Shown: piece after piece, positions 59,247 to 64,000 of the stretch
How positions within the stretch are numbered: the stretch's first letter is position 1
Layout: every line of letters starts with the position of its first letter
Translations under genes and position numbers: made by a program
Notes under the pieces: generated by a model
What the model was told of the DNA's origin: nothing
Database searches by the model: none
Seen by the model: only the letters and a program-made list of their open reading frames with translations
From: Hymenopellis radicata
Lineage: Eukaryota; Basidiomycota; Agaricomycetes; Agaricales; Physalacriaceae
NCBI GenBank assembly: GCA_015501595.1
Contig: JADNRX010000002.1
Span: 558,001-622,000, forward strand
DNA: 64,000 nucleotides
Reading direction: 5' to 3'

Positions 59247-61183
59247 CTACGAGTAATAGTCTTTTTCAGCATCCGCCAGGATATCCTCAACGTTCCTACT
59301 CCATTCAGTGGCTACGTCTGGAAAGTATGTCTGTGTGCTGTAGATACTCAGGAATCAAGACATACCATCGGACTTCGTACGTTGAACTGGCGTCTCGTCC
59401 GGCATAGAAATGTCCGAGGCTGATTGAACGGTGTTCACCACAGTGTTGGTTGGTTTTGAGGATGACGTCGACGAAGGGTACTCAAAAGACATCTGCCCGT
59501 GTTCAATCACGAACACATCCGTATTCTGCTCGTAGGCATCTTGGGGGACACGAGAAGGTCCTGCCGCATCTGGGGCCTGATGTGGGAAATGACCCCACTG
59601 TTGTTCGACTTGGCCAGGATGCGAGAACGGCTGTGACTGTGGCGACGGCTGTGGATAAAAGTCTCCGCCACCCCAGCGATTTGAATACTGAGGAGAATAA
59701 TGTTTTCTCCAAGGAGGCTGTGAAGAAGGCTGCGGCTGCTTCCATCGAGAGTTGTGATAGTTATGCTTGGGTTTCGGTTTATCAATTTTTTCTGCCGACC
59801 GCTTCAGAAGAGAGAAGACAGTAACGACTGACTTGCAGACCTTGTTTGAGCTCTTGTATATTAGATGAGATGTTTTGCATCGCGGCCTACAAATAATGGT
59901 CAGGAATGAACGTGGGAATGCAAAGATTGTAAGCCACCTTAACTACATCGGCTACGAGCTGGCCGAGCAGTTGAGATGTCGAAGGGTCTTTCACCAGTTG
60001 TTCCAAAGCATTCTGAGGTGTGGGCGAATTCCTTCCCGACAGGGTATCTTCGACGGGAGCAAAAAGTCCAGAATCCTCGCGCGTACTTGTTTTCTCTGGA
60101 CTAGTAGCGGGCAACGGGACAGGCGGTAACGCCAGAGGAGACAATGATCTAGGCGATGGAGATGATGCCGCGCTGGTATGTGGGGAAAGGGGAACAGTCT
60201 TCCTGAACTTGAGTCCAGCATATTTGGGCCGCTTTGAAGGCGGCGCGGAGTCTTGACTATCGCAGACAGAGATGTCAGTCTCCGAATCGCTTTCTCTGGT
60301 AGTAGCGCTGCGCTTTCTTGGAGTCGTGCCGTAGATACTATGCCACCCAGAGATTGCCTCCCTCGTCGCAGGCTGTTTGTCATTTCTCGAACTACCCTTG
60401 TCCTGCGATGGCGAGACAGAACTGGATCCGAGCGAAGTAGTGGCCTTAGCTTGAGGCTGACCATGAGGGCGAGCACCAGACACACTCTGGTTCTTGGAAG
60501 ATGCTGGCTGTCCAGTGGCGTTACGTCCTTCGTCCTTTTGTGCCCGTGGGAATCGGTCCAAAACTTTGGAGGGGAGAGACTTCTGTGAAGGGGACGGCTT
60601 GTGCTGTGATGGACGAGCACTGCCAGAGGTGAACGAATGTTTTTGGGATGTGAACGCTGTGGAACTCCGATGGGAAAGGGAGATTGACGAAGCGGAAGCT
60701 ATTCCTCGTGCTTGATGAACAGAATGAGGCAGCGCTTTCGAAGGGCGCTTGGGAAAGTCATAAGCGCCCCATATTGTAGAGAGAAATTTTGGGTGTACCT
60801 GCACATGGGGAACAGCATCTGGTTGGAGTACATGCTTAGTGGTAGTTGAAGTTGTTCCTCGAGCTTGATGACCAGGGTGGTGCAACACTTTTGAAGGACA
60901 CTGGAGAAAGTCGTAAGCGCCACATCATGTAGTAAAGTTTGATGTGTACCCGAGCAATCGGAACAACAGCATTTGGAACAACAGCATTCATATCGAGTCG
61001 CATGAAACTGGCGCGACGAAGTCGAAGAGAGCGTAGCGTCGGGACCGACACGCTCAAGCTATAGGCCGCCCTCTTGAACCCTTCGGAGGTTTGACTGCTC
61101 TGCGTGGTGCATCCAGATGCAGAGTGAGGTGGTTTCGAGACAGAGGGCCGCGAGACTGCTGTGTCGTCTGTGGGGTGCGACAT
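59247..61183 (-). CDS. Hypothetical Ser/Pro/Gln-rich protein with a tandem repeat
   Basis: No family recognised. Start ATG 61183 (MSHPTDDTAVSRPSVSKPP). A repeated unit of about 45 residues follows, once as VHIKLYYMMW...GAYDFLQCPSKVLHHPGHQA and again as VHPKFLSTIWGAYDFPKRPS with VHQARG. A long disordered stretch follows, with SRNDKQPATREAISGWHSIY and acidic/basic blocks (SETDISVCDSQDSAPPSKRP). A short helix NALEQLVKDPSTSQLLGQLV precedes an intron (GTGGCT...TTTGTAG), then AAMQNISSNIQELKQ. A Pro/Gln/Trp-rich exon includes RWKQPQPSSQPPWRKHYSPQ. The end is TEWSRNVEDILADAEKDYYS. The first repeat copy lacks two G of a GGGG run (about 60935), which shifts its frame. About 600 residues, likely nuclear. 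Confidence 0.6.
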
Positions 61184-61219
61184 GGTTGTAAGATAATGCT
61201 GTTGGCAGAAAACAAGAGA

Positions 61220-63580
61220 CTATATACCTCGGCTATTGATAGCTGTTATAGTGTCATTGCCTCGAGGCCCTGCGTCCTTCCTGATCTCCATCAGGATCTA
61301 TGCTGTTGTCTTTACCATGTGGAATACAGAACGTTTTGGACACACACCTTTGCCGGGTCATCATACCAACCCAGTCTTGTAAGGTCAGGGTTGACGGGAC
61401 GAGGTGCTGTGAACTCATGGGCGTTGTACATCGAGAGCAAGTGATGATCGATAAAGCTCCCTCTGAGATCGCGTGAGTAACGCGTTGTAGGCTCTCCCTG
61501 TATCTGATGGCGGAGGTCTTGTGAAGACGGTGGTATACGGCATGGTCGACATCGCCATGATATGCAAGTATCGCCTCCACAGCATGTACATTGTAGTGTT
61601 GTAGAATGTGCAGAAAGCACCTGCTGAAGTGACAGCCTTTACAGGTTAGACAAGATGCGCGATCAATGGGATGGTTTGACTCTTTGGTACCGCGCATGGT
61701 ACATATTTTAGGTCGGCTCTAATGTGACATCAAATAAAATCAATACAAGGGAGAAAGGCACGTACCGCTGTTTCAAGGTCTCTTCTACCATCGTCGACGA
61801 GCTTCTGACGCCAGGATTGAAGAATGCAACCGGCTTGGAATACCTTTGATGTGGGTCCAATAGCAGTGACCTTGTTCTCAATTTAGCAGGATAAAAAGAA
61901 CACTTTAAGCGACCTGCCCTTCAGACTGCATGACGAGCGGAGACTTGGAGCTGTGATGCGAATACTTTTCAAGTGCTTCAAGTGCTCTCCGTCTATCATG
62001 TAGAAGGCCCTCAAAGTCGCGGATTTGCATCGGCCGCATGACGGGACACAGACATTGTCGTCCATCGATATAACAGGCAGGACATAGTGTGAGTCCATCC
62101 CCACTCTCCTCTGATGTGCCTGATACCGGCACGATACATCCCCGACATTCAAAAAAACTTTGAAAGATATCCGCACCACAGAAGTCACAGGTCAAGTCGG
62201 ACACTGGCGCTCGGAGTAGCGTAAGTGAAGTGAAATGGACCGGTGGAGCCTCCAGTTTCAGGATATGGTCATACAGAGGCATTAAGGCGAAGACTTTGCT
62301 GGCATCATCCTCGGAGTTTGTGGAGGTAAGCGAGTCAGTGAAATGACGAAGGGCGTGATATACAACTAGCTTGATGCGGTATGTCTCTAGTCGACAAGCC
62401 CTATGCGGAAGTCAGAGATAGCAGGTCGGAAAGTGAACTTAAACATGATGTTATTACCTTTGGTATATAGGTAGCTCGTGAGCCAAGGCAACGCTCAGCC
62501 CCGATAGAGTCATGCGAGACCATGACGTTTTCAAGGTAATGCCGCCATAGTTCACAACCTGGTGACAGCTACGCGGTGGAACAAGAACCAAGTCTCCAAG
62601 TTTTTGTTGGACAATATATACATCAAACGGCGCCTCAGAAAGTTCTTCCAATGTAACGGCGTGCAGTTCGTGGTCTAGCTCATGACCCAAGTGGTGAAAA
62701 TACTTCGTCACCTCGCCTATGTCCGCGCTACGTGTCATGAACCAGAACGAACAGCCGTCGTTCTCGGTATATGACATCAAATTCTGTCCGAAAGAGGCGC
62801 ATAGGTCCTTGTGGGCGGGCGTGAACGTATCACCGATGCCTAGATAACACATCAGTGTTTCCACCCTGGCCTACGACATGAAGTCAGGAATTCAAGAAGC
62901 CTTTGACCTGGAGGACATACATCTTCAGGAAGGCAATTGAGAAGGTTCTGCGGGCTTTCAGGAGTCAAGCGAGATGGGAGAACACCGCAATGGAGCCATT
63001 GGCACCATTCTTGAGGGCATTGAGCATCCTTCCCATACCACCGCTTTGTTTCTGGCCAGACTTCCATGATACTGTGACGGTCAACGAAGAAGGAAGAAGA
63101 CTAACCACCTGGAGCTACAAACGGTGCACAGTCCTTATAATGCCCAATGAAATCATCGAATGTAACGATGTGATCAGCCAATGAGTGAATGTCACGAACT
63201 CCGATACCTATTGAAATGAAGATGGAATATCTGTCAAAAATCAACAGGTGCTTACTCGTTTGGTCGATATGCTGTTGAAAATAGTCGACATTAAACATCT
63301 GATTGGGCCAATCTCCGTGTTCTTGAAAGGAGTCGACCACCAAAGGTTCGCCACGTGTTTCGTATTCGTCTAGTCTGGCCTGCAGAGCTGGATCGAAAGC
63401 AGATATACGGGGTACAGGCCTGAATCGCTTCCCCATTGAAAGGAGAAAGGGGAGAGACCATCCTTTAGTGGTCAGCATAGACGTTCTGCCACCGTCCATC
63501 CCGCGTCGCTGTAGAGAGCAAGCGCGTTGAGCGTTGCTGTCAAAGGTGTAAGTATCTGGTCTAGACTGTGCCACGTGCAT
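61220..63580 (-). CDS. JmjC-domain protein with C-terminal Cys/His-rich region
   Basis: Probable Fe(II)/2-oxoglutarate dioxygenase acting on histones or another protein. N-terminal MDGGRTSMLTTKGWSLPFLL and RGEPLVVDSFQEHGDWPNQM. The JmjC core is LGIGDTFTPAHKDLCASFGQ, with the HxD iron ligands (H-K-D), then GCSFWFMT, then LGDLVLVPPRSCHQVVNYGG with the distal His. A zinc-binding-like segment follows: LTCDFCGADIFQSFFECRGC, then LTLCPACYIDGRQCLC. A second Cys/His region is SCLTCKGCHFSRCFLHILQH. The frame breaks at 61459-61461, where a GGG run needs one more G to join HAISEG to SFIDHHLLSMYNAH. After a last intron it ends NDTITAINSRGI (stop 61220-61222). The 5' end is uncertain (63580, 63499 or 63478). 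Confidence 0.78.
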
Positions 63581-63658
63581 CTGAAAAGCCGTGGCCACGT
63601 GAAATGCACGTGAGATCGCGTTTCGCGATCGCTTCTCTCTTCTCCTCCACGACGGCAA

Positions 63659-64000
63659 ATGTCGAACTTGTCGGCCGCACCTCCAGAATTCGATTTCTGG
63701 GAGTTTGTCAACTGCGCGCGCTGCCAGCTTCCGTTCTTCTCGCCGTCCGGCGCGACAATACCTTTTTGGCTGACGGAGTGCGGTCACATCGTTTGCAACA
63801 ACCACCTCAGTGCGCCCCACTTTCTCCTGGCGATTCATTTGTTTGACACAGCTCTCAGATGCGGATCAGAGCTGCGCAGTATGTGCGTCACCAGGGATAC
63901 AACTTGTACCGCTGCAGCAAGAGGTTCGTTGACCGACGGCGATGTACAGTTAAGGCTGGATATCTTGTAGATGGATGCTCCGATGGCGGATTGGTTTCGC
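63659..64000 (+). CDS. RING-finger protein, partial at right edge
   Basis: Start MSNLSAAPPEFDFWEFVNCA. RING ligands: CARC, CGHIVCNNH, then after an intron (GTGCGC...CTCTCAG) CAVC in NADQSCAVCASPGIQLVPLQ. After a second intron (GTTCGT...CTTGTAG) it reads MDAPMADWFR and runs off the window. The arrangement resembles Zip3/HEI10/Rnf212-like SUMO or ubiquitin ligases (single RING at the N-terminus, then coiled coil), but the rest is missing. Its start lies 78 bases from the JmjC start on the other strand, so the two share a promoter. Confidence 0.75.

Noticed and set aside
1..64000. CRISPR arrays, operons, bacterial-type promoters or ribosome binding sites
   Set aside because: The window is eukaryotic nuclear DNA with introns in nearly every gene; no regularly spaced repeats were seen.

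Overview
This is a nuclear genomic window from a filamentous basidiomycete fungus, most likely an agaricomycete. Gene density is about one per 2 kb on both strands. Nearly every gene is cut by short introns (about 45-60 nt) with GTNNGT donors and YAG acceptors. The gene families also fit: PUS4, IMPDH, TFB2, RAD54, AIP1, Ish1-type proteins, a large P450 and FMO complement, and F-box fragments. I could not identify the species.

Layout. 0-9.5 kb: a BAHD/AATase-like acyltransferase (-), tRNA pseudouridine synthase PUS4 (+), a DapA-family aldolase (+) and mitochondrial NAD(P) transhydrogenase (+). 10.4-13 kb: an inverted-duplication arm with a secreted M43 metalloprotease copy (-) and an F-box-like fragment (-). 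13-30.7 kb: IMP dehydrogenase (+), a coiled-coil/proline-rich protein (+), a nucleotide-sugar transporter (-), a frame-broken single-pass membrane protein (-), a Crb2/53BP1/Rad9-type Tudor-BRCT checkpoint protein (+), a BRI3-like small membrane protein (-), an FAD monooxygenase (-) and a chromodomain/AT-hook protein (+). 30.8-33.5 kb: the second arm of the duplication, in the opposite orientation, with an intact protease gene (+). 33.8-48.7 kb: Lin1/CD2BP2 (-), a PQ-loop transporter (+), a LisH-CTLH-CRA protein (+), an LRR-like protein (-), AIP1 (+), a cytochrome P450 (-), NOP53 (-) and TFB2 (+). 48.8-64 kb: a LINE relic (-), RAD54 (-), a tRNA-like pol III box pair (-), an Ish1/Msc1-type ER protein (+), an FMO (+), casein kinase I (+), a Ser/Pro/Gln-rich hypothetical protein (-), a JmjC protein (-) and a RING protein running off the right edge (+).

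The window is mostly ordinary housekeeping content: DNA damage response and repair (Crb2-like, RAD54, TFB2), RNA and ribosome biogenesis (PUS4, Lin1, NOP53), nucleotide and redox metabolism (IMPDH, NNT). I see no biosynthetic cluster, although four oxidative or acyl-transfer enzymes are scattered through it. The structural novelty is the roughly 2.6 kb inverted duplication carrying protease plus F-box fragment, a 4-nt microexon in the transhydrogenase gene, and a repeated pattern of one-base deletions. In at least eight conserved reading frames each break would be healed by one more base of the adjacent mononucleotide run. That looks more like sequence-consensus error than gene decay and affects which genes should be called broken.
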